Positions 8,766-17,114 of a stretch of 64,000 bases of DNA are shown here, piece by piece (within the stretch, counting starts at the first letter, position 1; each line of letters starts with the position of its first letter). The notes beneath the pieces are model-generated. The model saw only the letters and a list, made by a program, of their open reading frames with translations. It ran no database searches and had not been told where the DNA came from. The stretch is from Shouchella oshimensis (GTDB lineage Bacteria; Bacillota; Bacilli; Bacillales; Bacillaceae_D), in contig NZ_KV917380.1 of NCBI RefSeq assembly GCF_002019765.1, forward strand, positions 235,906 to 299,905, read 5' to 3'. A program made the translations under genes and the position numbers.

Positions 8766-9041
8766 CTAATGGGAGTAGAATTGATCGCAGGCCTTTGCCG
8801 CATCAAGATCTTTTTGTGTAAGCTTGCCTTTATCGACCGTTGTCCATTTAATGGTAATCGTCGTATGGTCAATAATGATATAGGGGTGGTGTTGAGCTCC
8901 TTCAGAATAAGCAGAAACATTTTGGACGAAATCAATTCCGGCTAAGAAGTCATCAAAAGTAAAATGTCTGATTAACGTTTCTCCTTCAACCGTCCAGTGT
9001 TCTAATTTCTCGGCTTCTTTTATTAACTGACCCAAAGTCAT
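8766..9041 (-). CDS. phhB: Pterin-4a-carbinolamine dehydratase
   Basis: A 91-residue protein of the PCD/DCoH family, which dehydrates 4a-hydroxytetrahydrobiopterin and recycles pterin cofactor. The signature is clear: EGAQHHPYIIIDHTTITIKW with the catalytic HHP, followed by the conserved late Asp in LTQKDLDAA. Length is normal. ATG 9041 lies only about one base after AGGAGG; TTG 9035 (two codons in) has better spacing, so the true start may be there. No aromatic amino-acid hydroxylase is visible in the window, so its partner is unknown. Confidence 0.9.
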   Translation of the reverse strand: MTLGQLIKEAEKLEHWTVEGETLIRHFTFDDFLAGIDFVQNVSAYSEGAQHHPYIIIDHTTITIKWTTVDKGKLTQKDLDAAKACDQFYSH

Positions 9042-9130
9042 TCCTCCTAAAAAAGTATGTCTTTCTTTATACCTGTTTTAGTCACATACTAACCATTTGT
9101 TTTGAAGGAAGATTTTACATGAAAATTATA

Positions 9131-9160
9131 TGGACATAATTTGACAATATGTGATACAAT
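9131..9160 (+). promoter_or_regulatory. SigA promoter of brnQ
   Basis: TGGACA (9131-9136), 18-bp spacer, extended -10 TGATACAAT (TACAAT at 9155-9160). It lies 49 bp upstream of the brnQ start. Confidence 0.55.
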
Positions 9161-9173
9161 TCTCAAATGACAT

Positions 9174-9189
9174 AATTAGTCAGATAATT
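9174..9189. promoter_or_regulatory. Possible CodY-like box upstream of brnQ
   Basis: AATTAGTCAGATAATT has AATTA/TAATT arms and resembles the CodY box AATTTTCWGAAAATT with one extra base. CodY control of branched-chain amino-acid uptake is known in Bacillus. The match is imperfect, so this is tentative. Confidence 0.3.
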
Positions 9190-9208
9190 TAAACAGAGAG
9201 GTGACATG

Positions 9209-10552
9209 ATGAACCAATTAAGTGGTATATCAAACAAACAAACACTTTATATTGGGTTGATGCTCTTTTCACTTTTCTTTGGTGCAGGTAATCTTATCTT
9301 CCCACCAGAGCTTGGTCAGAGTGCTGGATCAAATGCATGGCCAGCGATTATTGGTTTCTTAATATCAGGTGTAGGTTTACCTATACTCGGTGTTATGGCA
9401 ATTACGTACGTAGGAAGTGATGACGCTGAAGGACTAGGGCGTAGAGTTCATCCCTATTTTGCGATAGGATTTACAGCTTTAACTTTTCTAACAATTGGTC
9501 CATTCTTTGCTGTACCTCGTACAGGAACGGTGTCTTATGAAATTGGTATCCTTCCATTTATTGAAAGAAGTGAGAGCCTTAATGCATCGAGCCCATTATG
9601 GTTGTTTCTTTTCTCACTTGCGTACTTTGCAGTTGTATTTTATTTATCACTAAATCCAAGGAAATTTGTAGATCGAATCGGTAAAATTATTACGCCGTTT
9701 TTATTACTCGTTATAGCTATTTTACTTGTGACGGTATTATTTAATCCTTTAGGAACGTATCTTGAGCCTGTTGACTCATCTTTCAGTGATTATCCATTTT
9801 TCCGTGGAATTACGGAAGGTTATCTAACAATGGATACCATTGCGGCAGTCGTGTTCGGAATTATTGTCGTAAAAGCAATAAAAGATTTTGGCGTGACGGA
9901 TCAGCGAATTGTTAAGCGAACAGCATGGAAAGCGGGATTGATTGCTGCTATCTGTTTAGGTACTGTTTATGCCGGTTTGGGTTATCTAGGTGCCGTTAGT
10001 GCTTCGGCTATTTCAGCTGATTCAGGAGCAGGAATCCTTGCAAGTGTTTCATTTGAATACTTCGGCTTAGGCGGCAATATTTTATTAGGGCTAATTATTT
10101 TAGCAGCGTGTATTCCGACTGCAACGGGCTTAATATCATCTTGCTCTATCTATTTTAACAAGCTCTTTCCTCGCTTTTCATACAAAGCGTTTGTTATTAT
10201 TTTTACACTCTTTAGCTTAGGTATATCAAACTTTGGCTTGAGTACAATTATATCTTTCTCCATTCCTGTACTCGTGTTTATTTATCCAATTGCTATTGTA
10301 CTTATTCTATTAGCATTCCTTGAGCCGTTGTTTAAAAGAAGACGCATTGTGTACCAGATGACCATTTTATTTACGGCTATTGTCTCTATTAACGAAGGCG
10401 TAACAGCTGCAAATGAATCATGGAACTTCTTAAGCGCAGTTCCTCTACCTTTTAATGATATTGGTTTTGCATGGGCATTGCCTGCATTCATTGGCTTTGT
10501 TATTGGTCTTCTCTTAAGCCCAGTATTTAAAGGAAGCGAGCCTAAAGCTTGA
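9209..10552 (+). CDS. brnQ: Branched-chain amino acid:cation symporter
   Basis: LIVCS-family carrier of about 447 residues for leucine, isoleucine and valine uptake with Na+ or H+. Diagnostic motifs are LFFGAGNLIFPPELGQSAG in TM1, TIGPFFAVPRTGTVSYEIG (the PRT signature) and about 12 membrane helices ending FVIGLLLSPVFKG. Two ATGs are adjacent (9206, 9209); the second is better spaced from GAGAGGTG (9197-9203). The stop overlaps the next start (TTGA), suggesting translational coupling with the CHY zinc-finger gene. Confidence 0.95.
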   Translation: MNQLSGISNKQTLYIGLMLFSLFFGAGNLIFPPELGQSAGSNAWPAIIGFLISGVGLPILGVMAITYVGSDDAEGLGRRVHPYFAIGFTALTFLTIGPFFAVPRTGTVSYEIGILPFIERSESLNASSPLWLFLFSLAYFAVVFYLSLNPRKFVDRIGKIITPFLLLVIAILLVTVLFNPLGTYLEPVDSSFSDYPFFRGITEGYLTMDTIAAVVFGIIVVKAIKDFGVTDQRIVKRTAWKAGLIAAICLGTVYAGLGYLGAVSASAISADSGAGILASVSFEYFGLGGNILLGLIILAACIPTATGLISSCSIYFNKLFPRFSYKAFVIIFTLFSLGISNFGLSTIISFSIPVLVFIYPIAIVLILLAFLEPLFKRRRIVYQMTILFTAIVSINEGVTAANESWNFLSAVPLPFNDIGFAWALPAFIGFVIGLLLSPVFKGSEPKA

Positions 10553-10863
10553 CGATCGTAAAGGGAAGAATGGTTGATACAGAGACGCGCTGTGTCCACT
10601 ATTCGAAGGCGGTTGATGTCGTAGCCATTCAGTTCGAATGTTGCCGTAATTTTTATCCATGCTACAAATGCCATGATGAAGCGGTCGATCATGAACGAAC
10701 CCAGTGGCCAAAAGCAGCATTTGATAAACCCGTCATTCTGTGTGGGGTTTGTAAGCAGCTGTTAACGATCCATCAATACTTGAAAGCCTCACAATGTCCG
10801 CATTGTGAGGTGGCTTTTAACCCGAATTGTGTATGGCATAATCATCTCTATTTTGACTGTTAA
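10549..10863 (+). CDS. CHY-type zinc finger protein
   Basis: A 104-residue cysteine/histidine-rich protein. The CHY domain is readable from end to end: TRCVHY, FECCRNFYPCYKCHDE, the WPKAAF block, LCGVCKQLLT, CPHCEVAFNPNC and WHNHLYF, i.e. the metal-ligand spacing of Hot13/CHY fingers that bind about three zinc ions. The TTG start at 10549 overlaps the brnQ stop and aligns well with the family N-terminus (GRMVD before TRC); ATG 10570 behind AAAGGGAAG is an alternative. Bacterial CHY proteins are small, stand-alone and of unknown role; a metal-handling or redox function is only inferred. Confidence 0.88.
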   Translation: MTIVKGRMVDTETRCVHYSKAVDVVAIQFECCRNFYPCYKCHDEAVDHERTQWPKAAFDKPVILCGVCKQLLTIHQYLKASQCPHCEVAFNPNCVWHNHLYFDC

Positions 10864-10936
10864 GGGATAAGGAACAAGTATGTTTTGGTACTGCTTCTCA
10901 TAAAATGGTGTAGGACATTGAGAGAGGGGCAGGTAC

Positions 10937-11869
10937 ATGAAGCACTATGTGTTGTTATTCTGTGATCCAGGAATAGATGATGCAATGGCTATTATGTTAG
11001 CCATCATGCACCCACAGATTGAATTAGTTGGTATTGTCACTAGCTATGGAAATGTTACAAAAAAACAGTCAACCATAAATGCAGAATACATTTTAAAAGT
11101 AGCAGGGATGTCTCATATACCAGTGATCCCTGCTGCTTTTCGTTCTTTTTCAGCGTTTGAAGAAGTGTCTTACCCTGAAATCCATGGGGTAGCAGGACTC
11201 GGATCGATCGTGCCTGAACATCATTTCCCAGGAAATCGCTTAGGTTTCGATACCATTCGCTCTATTCTAACGACTTATAATCGACAGCTAACAATAATCG
11301 AGTTAGGAAGAATGACGGCATTGGCAAGTGCTTTTAATTTATATGAAAACGAGTTTTCTCAGGTGAAAAATGTCTTTATTATGGGTGGGGCTTTCTTCAT
11401 TCCTGGTAATCGCACACCTGTAGCTGAAGCAAATGTGTACGGTGATTCTGTCAGTGCTCGGTTTATATTTCGATTTCTGCAAACGACTATTGCACCGTTA
11501 AATGTTACATCACAAGCGATAATCACTCCTCCTCTCATTCAACGCTTAACCAGTCACCCTACTTTTGGGAGCACCATTCAAGCCATTCTTTCTGTATACA
11601 TAAAGTACTATCAAGAAAAACACCCTCAACTCTCTGGACCCCCTATTCACGACATTGTTCCTCTACTCATTATGGTAAATCCCTCTCTAGCTACTTATGT
11701 ATCTCGTAATATTGAAGTGATTACTACGGGAGAAGCAACTGGTATGACAGTTATTGATTTAAGACCGGATAGTCCCATTGGACAACAAAAAATCGCGTGG
11801 ACGATTAATCAAAAACAACTGCTACATGATTACGAGAAAGCGATGTTCGGTTTCTATGCAGGCGGATAA
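10937..11869 (+). CDS. Inosine-uridine preferring nucleoside hydrolase family protein
   Basis: A 310-residue N-ribohydrolase that releases bases from ribonucleosides. The Ca2+-binding N-terminal motif DPGIDDAMAIMLA has the three conserved Asp. The middle has VFIMGGAFFIPGNRTPVAEANVYGD (family MGG and EAN), and the late catalytic HD occurs in GPPIHDIVPLL. The residue just before CDPG is Phe instead of the usual Asp (D[CT]DPG), a small deviation outside the core ligands. Ribosome binding site GAGAGAGGGG. Transcribed alone; role in nucleoside salvage. Substrate preference is not predictable. Confidence 0.92.
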   Translation: MKHYVLLFCDPGIDDAMAIMLAIMHPQIELVGIVTSYGNVTKKQSTINAEYILKVAGMSHIPVIPAAFRSFSAFEEVSYPEIHGVAGLGSIVPEHHFPGNRLGFDTIRSILTTYNRQLTIIELGRMTALASAFNLYENEFSQVKNVFIMGGAFFIPGNRTPVAEANVYGDSVSARFIFRFLQTTIAPLNVTSQAIITPPLIQRLTSHPTFGSTIQAILSVYIKYYQEKHPQLSGPPIHDIVPLLIMVNPSLATYVSRNIEVITTGEATGMTVIDLRPDSPIGQQKIAWTINQKQLLHDYEKAMFGFYAGG

Positions 11870-11985
11870 AACATTGGTATACTTACGTTATAACTGAGAC
11901 GGAAGGGTGATGTTTATGAAAACGTATGTAACGTATTTGTATATAACAGAAAAAAGACACTATTATAGTAAAAGGAGTTTTGTGA

Positions 11986-12531
11986 TTGATCAAAGGAAAC
12001 AGAATCGAATTAAGACCTGCATCGAAGAAAGACTTCATAAGGCAAGTTGAGTGGAGAAATGATGAAAACACTGCTCGTTTAGCTGCGGGGTCGTATGCTG
12101 CCCTCTACGGTCATGTGACAATGGAAGAAGTAGAGGCGCTCTATGATAAACGAGTCGTAAAAGAAAGGAAAACGGAAAATATTTTTGCTATTTATATAGC
12201 TGAAACCAATACGCATATTGGAAACTGTGATTATCGAGATGTTAATCCTATTGCAAGAAGTGCTGAGGTAGGTATTTCAATAGGTGTTGAGGGTGAGCGT
12301 GGCAAAGGTTATGGAACGGAGGCGTTGCAAGCGCTCGTCCAATTTTTGTTTGAAGATTTAAATTTGCAGCGTGTTCAGCTAGATACATGGAGTGGAAATG
12401 ATGCAGCGATACGGACGTACCAAAAGTGTGGTTTTAAAATAGAAGGAAGATTAAGAAGAGCGGAGTGTGTGAAAGGCGTTTATTATGATCAGCTTATTAT
12501 GGGTTGTTTGCGAGAGGATCGAGAGCGATAA
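11986..12531 (+). CDS. GNAT N-acetyltransferase, RimJ/RimL type
   Basis: A 181-residue GNAT-fold enzyme. TTG start at 11986 follows AAAGGAG (11971-11977) at 8 nt. The acetyl-CoA motif A is GISIGVEGERGKGYGTEAL (R/QxxGxG/A pattern), followed by motif B features LQRVQLDTWSGNDAAIRTYQKCGF and EGRLRR, typical of the RimL/SpeG-like Acetyltransf_3 group. The substrate is unknown (a ribosomal protein, polyamine or antibiotic are possibilities). A hairpin terminator overlaps the stop codon. Confidence 0.88.
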   Translation: MIKGNRIELRPASKKDFIRQVEWRNDENTARLAAGSYAALYGHVTMEEVEALYDKRVVKERKTENIFAIYIAETNTHIGNCDYRDVNPIARSAEVGISIGVEGERGKGYGTEALQALVQFLFEDLNLQRVQLDTWSGNDAAIRTYQKCGFKIEGRLRRAECVKGVYYDQLIMGCLREDRER

Positions 12532-12549
12532 GGCTCTCGACTCCTTTTT
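12519..12549 (+). terminator. Terminator after the GNAT gene
   Basis: Perfect 8-bp stem TCGAGAGC / GCTCTCGA with loop GATAAG, then CTCCTTTTT. The stem contains the last codons of the gene. Confidence 0.88.
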
Positions 12550-13177
12550 AGGCATGACGCTGTAGCGCGTCTTCTAATGCAATAACTGTTTGCTTTAAGT
12601 AAGAGAGGGAATGGGGGACAAGATCATTTAGTGTGATTTCTAACTCTAGAGCGATGCGCTGATTCCCCTCTTCTTTATAGCCTGAGGCAACCATTGAGTT
12701 GGACAAGCCAAAGCATACCTTTTTGAATTGATAAAAAGGGACAGCTACCATTCCAGCTACTTCTTCTTTTTGTAGTGTAAACGACTCTATCAATTTGGAT
12801 GTGAAATGAACGTAAGAAGAAGCGATTTCGTTATCGAGAAATGATTCTGTATGAATTTTATCGAGAAATTGACCGATAAAGTAGATGTCTTCTGATGATA
12901 GTGTTACACCGAGTTCCTCCTCGACTTCTCGTAAACCGTCTAGTGTGGTTTCGGTAGATATTAAGTGACCAGCAGCTGTTATATCGAACAAATTCGGAAA
13001 ATCTTTTTTGGTCGGGCTTCTAAGCTGCAAGTAAATAAGTGGTTCTTGTATTTTGTCATTTATCATCCACAGATGGAATGTTTCGTGCCATAACCCGTTC
13101 TGGTGAATTTGGTCTCGATGGGTCGAACCGAGAGGTTTTTTCGCATGAGTAAAGTACAAAATTTTTTCATTATTCAT
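12548..13177 (-). CDS. Nudix hydrolase, isopentenyl-diphosphate-isomerase-like branch
   Basis: A 209-residue Nudix protein. The Nudix box reads GHLISTETTLDGLREVEEELGV, with the metal-binding REVEEE core; the loop between the first Glu and REVEEE is one residue shorter than the classical GX5EX7REUXEE, as I recall for Bacillus members of the IDI/YfcD-like branch. The upstream HETFHLWMIND and DITAAGHL blocks also fit that branch. Hydrolyses a nucleoside-diphosphate-linked or prenyl-diphosphate substrate; which one is unknown. Monocistronic, convergent with the acetyltransferase gene. Confidence 0.88.
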   Translation of the reverse strand: MNNEKILYFTHAKKPLGSTHRDQIHQNGLWHETFHLWMINDKIQEPLIYLQLRSPTKKDFPNLFDITAAGHLISTETTLDGLREVEEELGVTLSSEDIYFIGQFLDKIHTESFLDNEIASSYVHFTSKLIESFTLQKEEVAGMVAVPFYQFKKVCFGLSNSMVASGYKEEGNQRIALELEITLNDLVPHSLSYLKQTVIALEDALQRHA

Positions 13178-13260
13178 GATTAATCCTCTTTTCTGTACAG
13201 TAGCTAGATTTAGTATAGCATAAGAACTAATGAAGGATCATGTAAGAGAGGAGCATGTGT

Positions 13261-13941
13261 TTGCAGTATGTCCAGGTTAAACAGTTATCAGTAAATGAAC
13301 GGATTATTTATAGAAAGAGACGGATTTTAGATAACATTAGCTTTTCCATTCGCCATGGTGAGGCGATTGGACTCTTTGTAGAAAATCGGCAAGAAAGAGA
13401 ATGGCTGATGGATCTTTTATTAGGAATGAAAAAACCTAATCGTGGTGAAGTTATAATCGGTCAGCATACGATCACAAATGTAAATGAAGAAGAAGCAGCT
13501 CGTATACGCAGAGAGGAAGTTGCCTTTGTATCAAGTCGAACACTATTAATGACAGAAGCAACGGTTGAAGCGAATTTACAGGTGAATAAGTGGCTAAATA
13601 AAAAGGCTTATGCAAATAAAGCGCATTTAAGACAATTACTTATCTACTTTGAGGCTGAATCTCTTTGTCATAAATACGTGAAAGACCTTGACTCTCGTGA
13701 AAAGGAACTTGTACGACTTATTCGTGCTCTTTGGATGAGCCCTTATCTAATCCTAATGGAAGAGCCAGAAGATGCTCGTACGCTAAAAAAACTTATTCAG
13801 TATACGTGGTCAATGCAAATTACATTTCTATTTACAACTTCTCAACTAAAAAAAGCAGAGCTGGCTCACGGCATGTTGTCTATAAAGGGCGGAGTATTAG
13901 AGGATCATTCGCGCCTAGAACGAGGAAGGGTGCAAGAGTAG
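13261..13941 (+). CDS. Degenerate ABC-transporter ATPase-like protein without Walker motifs
   Basis: A 226-residue protein with the outline of an ABC ATPase but not its chemistry. LDNISFSIRHGEAIGLF leads into the P-loop position, which reads VENRQEREWLMDLLLG in place of GxxGxGKST. NRGEVIIGQHTI follows normally. The signature position is LDSREKELVRLIRALWMSP instead of LSGGQ, Walker B is LILMEEPED (Asp to Glu), and the H-switch reads FLFTTSQ without His. The frame is intact, so this is not simple decay. TTG 13261 is best spaced from AGAGAGGAG; ATG 13255 is nearly on top of it. Followed 2 bp later by its membrane partner. Likely a regulatory or structural subunit. Confidence 0.8.
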   Translation: MQYVQVKQLSVNERIIYRKRRILDNISFSIRHGEAIGLFVENRQEREWLMDLLLGMKKPNRGEVIIGQHTITNVNEEEAARIRREEVAFVSSRTLLMTEATVEANLQVNKWLNKKAYANKAHLRQLLIYFEAESLCHKYVKDLDSREKELVRLIRALWMSPYLILMEEPEDARTLKKLIQYTWSMQITFLFTTSQLKKAELAHGMLSIKGGVLEDHSRLERGRVQE

Positions 13942-13943
13942 GA

Positions 13944-15962
13944 ATGAAGATGATTTATTTTTTAATGGGCAATCGCACAGCTTTTCAGACAAAGAAAGGA
14001 TTTCGGTTGTTTTTAGTTTACATACTATTGCTTATAGCGTTACTTACGTCGTTGTTTTTTAGTTTGCAAGTTGCCATTCATGCAAATAAGGTTAACCAGC
14101 TATCAAGTGATGGAGGGAACTTAGGCCTTTATTCAATTCAGTCTAAAGTCGATTTAAGTAAGTCAGAAATTGACCGATTCATGGATTTAGATTCCGTTTA
14201 CCAACCATATGTGAAAAGTAAGCCAGAAGCGTATACATATGAGGGAGCAACGGTAATCGTCCAAAGGAATAGTGAACCTTATTTTCATGAAAATGGGACG
14301 ACTCTTCTGATTGGAGAGTGGCCACAGAATGAACATGAATGGGTTATTAATAGCTATCAATTTTATGCGATCGATGACGATTTTTCACTTGGTGACCAAC
14401 TTACATTTGAGTCTAGCACAGGCGATCGAAAGGATATTACGATTACAGGTGTATATGAAGAGCTGCAAGCTTATCAAGCATCTTATTCAGCGCTAACCGT
14501 TGGAGAGGTAGAGGAAGGCTATATTGCTGGATTAGTAGAAATGGATTCGGTTTCAACTGTTTCTTCTGATTTGAAGGAGACTTTTGACATCACCATACAA
14601 CGCCAACCGGTTTATCAAAATCCACCTGTTGAGAAGCTTTCGGAGGGTAGTACCATCATCGTGTTTTATAGTCTACTCCTCTTATTGAATATGATCATCC
14701 TAGCATGGCTAGCCGTGCAACTTCTGTCATTGTTTGATTTTCGTGCTGGATTGTCAACGGCCACGTACTATGGCTTGTCGCCGAAGAAAACAACATTTGC
14801 TTGTATCGTATTGTTTAGTATCGTTGCCATGCTTTTAGTCAGCATCAGTTATTTTATAGCTTATATCGCCTTCCAGTATGTTGGCGAGAGATGGAGCCAC
14901 GTAATAGGTGTTTCAATCTTCTATCGTCAAGACCATGTAAATAATCAAATGCATATACCTATTGATTACACCTATATGATCATTGCCAGTATCCTTCTTA
15001 AAATATGGTTCATTCTTGTTTTCTTTGCAAGTAAACAAATGAATAGAACAACAACCCTCATTGTTTCAAGTTTAGTTGGGCTTATTTGTTTAGCTTTAAC
15101 GATGCCTTTCATTCAATCTGTAGTGGACTATAACCAATTTCACAGAGAGAATGAAGTCGGTGATGATATTTATGATTATTATTTAGAAAAACAACCGTAT
15201 ACAAGCGCTCATTTATTAGATAAAAGAGCCATCGATCAGTTTGATGATTTAACAAATGCATTGGATCGTGACGGTGTTTCCGCTCTTCATTTAAGGGGGC
15301 TTCAAGATTGGTTTGTAAATGGACTAGAAGATGAACAAGATCTGTTTTTCGCATCGCAAGTTTTAGCCGTTGATGACGATGAATGGTTAACCTTTTTAAA
15401 GCAATTAGGCATGGAGGAATTAGCCTCCTCACAACAAGCTGGTGCACCTCCCATTATTCATTTTCCATGGAAAGAGTCAGCAGATTTTAGTTACCGGGAG
15501 CCCGTTTATCTCGAAGGAATGGAAGTAGCACTCCAGCAAATAAACTATAAAAATGATGGCAGCTTTGAGTTTGTAACAGATGACGAAACGCTAACATTTC
15601 GTGCCTATAGTGTAGAACAAGAGCATTTTTTTACCTATGAAACGTTTATACTGCCTCAATCTTATGTTGGTGAAACAAAGGTAGACGAGCAATTGTTCAT
15701 GCCAGTCTATTTAATCCCGACTGACTTATCCATTAACGAATTTGAATACGAATTGTTCACGAACTATTTAAACGAGTATCCGTTGCTTAGGTTTATTGAA
15801 AATGGGCATCACGCCACATGGTTTGTTGAAACAGAGCGAACAAGCTTTAGGTTGCTGATGATACAGGTTGTCCCGATTGTACTTGTACTAACAATGATTC
15901 TGTTTTCGTTAGGCGCACCTTTGCTTAAGAAAATAAAAGCGAAAAAACAATGGAGTTCTTAA
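13944..15962 (+). CDS. Large permease-like membrane protein paired with the degenerate ATPase
   Basis: A 672-residue protein starting at ATG 13944, directly after the ATPase-like gene; the frame is open further upstream but only through that gene. Layout by eye: TM1 (about 18-42), extracytoplasmic domain 1 (about 43-230), TM2-TM5 (about 232-258, 280-305, 343-363, 371-393), extracytoplasmic domain 2 (about 395-634) and a last TM (635-658). This is neither the standard 4- nor 10-helix FtsX/BceB plan. Size, helix count and pairing with an ABC ATPase recall the roughly 650-residue DUF1430 bacteriocin-associated membrane proteins of lactococcin-972 loci; that assignment is tentative. No bacteriocin gene is directly adjacent. 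Confidence 0.75.
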   Translation: MKMIYFLMGNRTAFQTKKGFRLFLVYILLLIALLTSLFFSLQVAIHANKVNQLSSDGGNLGLYSIQSKVDLSKSEIDRFMDLDSVYQPYVKSKPEAYTYEGATVIVQRNSEPYFHENGTTLLIGEWPQNEHEWVINSYQFYAIDDDFSLGDQLTFESSTGDRKDITITGVYEELQAYQASYSALTVGEVEEGYIAGLVEMDSVSTVSSDLKETFDITIQRQPVYQNPPVEKLSEGSTIIVFYSLLLLLNMIILAWLAVQLLSLFDFRAGLSTATYYGLSPKKTTFACIVLFSIVAMLLVSISYFIAYIAFQYVGERWSHVIGVSIFYRQDHVNNQMHIPIDYTYMIIASILLKIWFILVFFASKQMNRTTTLIVSSLVGLICLALTMPFIQSVVDYNQFHRENEVGDDIYDYYLEKQPYTSAHLLDKRAIDQFDDLTNALDRDGVSALHLRGLQDWFVNGLEDEQDLFFASQVLAVDDDEWLTFLKQLGMEELASSQQAGAPPIIHFPWKESADFSYREPVYLEGMEVALQQINYKNDGSFEFVTDDETLTFRAYSVEQEHFFTYETFILPQSYVGETKVDEQLFMPVYLIPTDLSINEFEYELFTNYLNEYPLLRFIENGHHATWFVETERTSFRLLMIQVVPIVLVLTMILFSLGAPLLKKIKAKKQWSS

Positions 15963-15968
15963 AAGAGA

Positions 15969-16009
15969 AAACCTAAATGTAGCCATTTAAAGCGCATTTA
16001 GGTTTTTTT
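15969..16009. terminator. Bidirectional terminator permease / ribD
   Basis: 11-bp stem AAACCTAAATG / CATTTAGGTTT with a 15-nt loop, followed by TTTTTT on the plus strand. The ribD stop codon lies in the right arm. Confidence 0.9.
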
Positions 16010-17101
16010 ATTTTCATATTGAGGATAAGCAACAATCTTTAGGTCAGGTCCTATAACGGAGCTTTCTGCCCACTTCAGTGGAATCGCCTGATCCATTGTT
16101 TCGATACCGATTCCTTCAAAAAAGCTTCGTGCATCTCGTCCACCAATAAGTTTTGGCGCGATATAAATAATACATTTCTGTACGTGTTGCTGCTCTAGAA
16201 AAGCAGCATTTAATGTGCCACCAGCTTCTAGAAGCGTTGAGGTGATGCCTTTTGAGAATAACGTAGCAAGCATCTCATCTACATCGACCTTCTCCTGATT
16301 CGTTGTGTAAAAGATGTGTACACCTTTCTCTTTTAATGCGGCTTCTTTGGCTCTATGAGCTGGTGCAGCAGAGGTAAAGAGATAGATAGGGGCTTCCCCA
16401 TCATTGACTACGTTACAGTCTAACGGTATACGCATTTGCGAATCAACGATAATGCGAACCGGGTTTCTCCCATTAGGAATACGAGCCGTTAATGAGGGGT
16501 TGTCTTTTAAGACGGTCTCAATGCCGACAATAATACCTTGATGTTCACTTCGAAGTCGATGTACATCTTCCCGTGCAGGAGGGGATGTAATCCATTTGCT
16601 GTGAGTCGTTTTCGTAGCAATTTTCCCGTCAAGGGAGACAGCAGCTTTTAACGTCACGAACGGTCTTTTTTGAACGATAGCAAAGTTAAATACTTCATTT
16701 AATTGTGTAGCATCTTCTTCTAATAAGCCAACTTCGACTAAAACGCCAGCATCTTTGAGACGTTTTATTCCGTTACCAGCTACTTTAGGGTTGGGATCAA
16801 GTGAAGCGACTACGACTTTCTTTACACCGGCTTTCACTAAAGCATCTGCGCAAGGACCTGTTTTGCCTGTGTGTGAGCATGGTTCGAGGGTAACATAAGC
16901 TGTTGAACCTTTTGCATGCTCTCCCGCCATTTGAAGCGCATGAATTTCTGCATGTGGCCCTCCTTCTTTTAAATGAGAACCTATTCCAACCACTCGACTT
17001 TCTTTTACAAGTACGCAGCCGACAATAGGGTTTGCCCCTGTTTGACCTAGCATGGCTTTTGCATTTTCAAGGGCTAGCTTCATATACATTTGATCAGACA
17101 T
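15998..17101 (-). CDS. ribD: Bifunctional riboflavin deaminase/reductase RibD
   Basis: Second and third steps of riboflavin synthesis (pyrimidine deaminase plus reductase), 367 residues. The N-terminal zinc deaminase has HAEIHAL and PCSHTGKTGPC (His plus two Cys). The C-terminal RibD_C reductase has RPFVTLKAAVSLDGKIATKT, LRSEHQGIIVGIETVLKDNPSLTAR and LLEAGGTLN. Start at 17101 (MSDQMYMKLAL) follows AAGGAGTG; a longer frame exists but runs into the SDR gene. It lies 13 bp behind that SDR gene and is probably co-transcribed with it. No other rib genes and no recognisable FMN riboswitch are nearby, so this is a solitary or second ribD copy. Confidence 0.95.
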   Translation of the reverse strand: MSDQMYMKLALENAKAMLGQTGANPIVGCVLVKESRVVGIGSHLKEGGPHAEIHALQMAGEHAKGSTAYVTLEPCSHTGKTGPCADALVKAGVKKVVVASLDPNPKVAGNGIKRLKDAGVLVEVGLLEEDATQLNEVFNFAIVQKRPFVTLKAAVSLDGKIATKTTHSKWITSPPAREDVHRLRSEHQGIIVGIETVLKDNPSLTARIPNGRNPVRIIVDSQMRIPLDCNVVNDGEAPIYLFTSAAPAHRAKEAALKEKGVHIFYTTNQEKVDVDEMLATLFSKGITSTLLEAGGTLNAAFLEQQHVQKCIIYIAPKLIGGRDARSFFEGIGIETMDQAIPLKWAESSVIGPDLKIVAYPQYENKKT

Positions 17102-17114
17102 AAGTAAACACTCC

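Noticed and set aside
11910..12050. 46-codon plus-strand ORF before the acetyltransferase
   Set aside because: It has GGAAGGG before its ATG but runs into the acetyltransferase gene in another frame and shows no recognisable pattern.
12890..12970. Defective Nudix box
   Set aside because: The spacing is one residue shorter than the classical motif, but the metal-binding REVEEE core is intact and, as I recall, the shorter loop is common in the IDI-like branch.
13731..13943. N-terminal extension of the permease through the ATPase-like gene
   Set aside because: The extension runs in another frame of a real gene, has low-complexity basic composition, and no ribosome binding site; ATG 13944 directly precedes a membrane helix.
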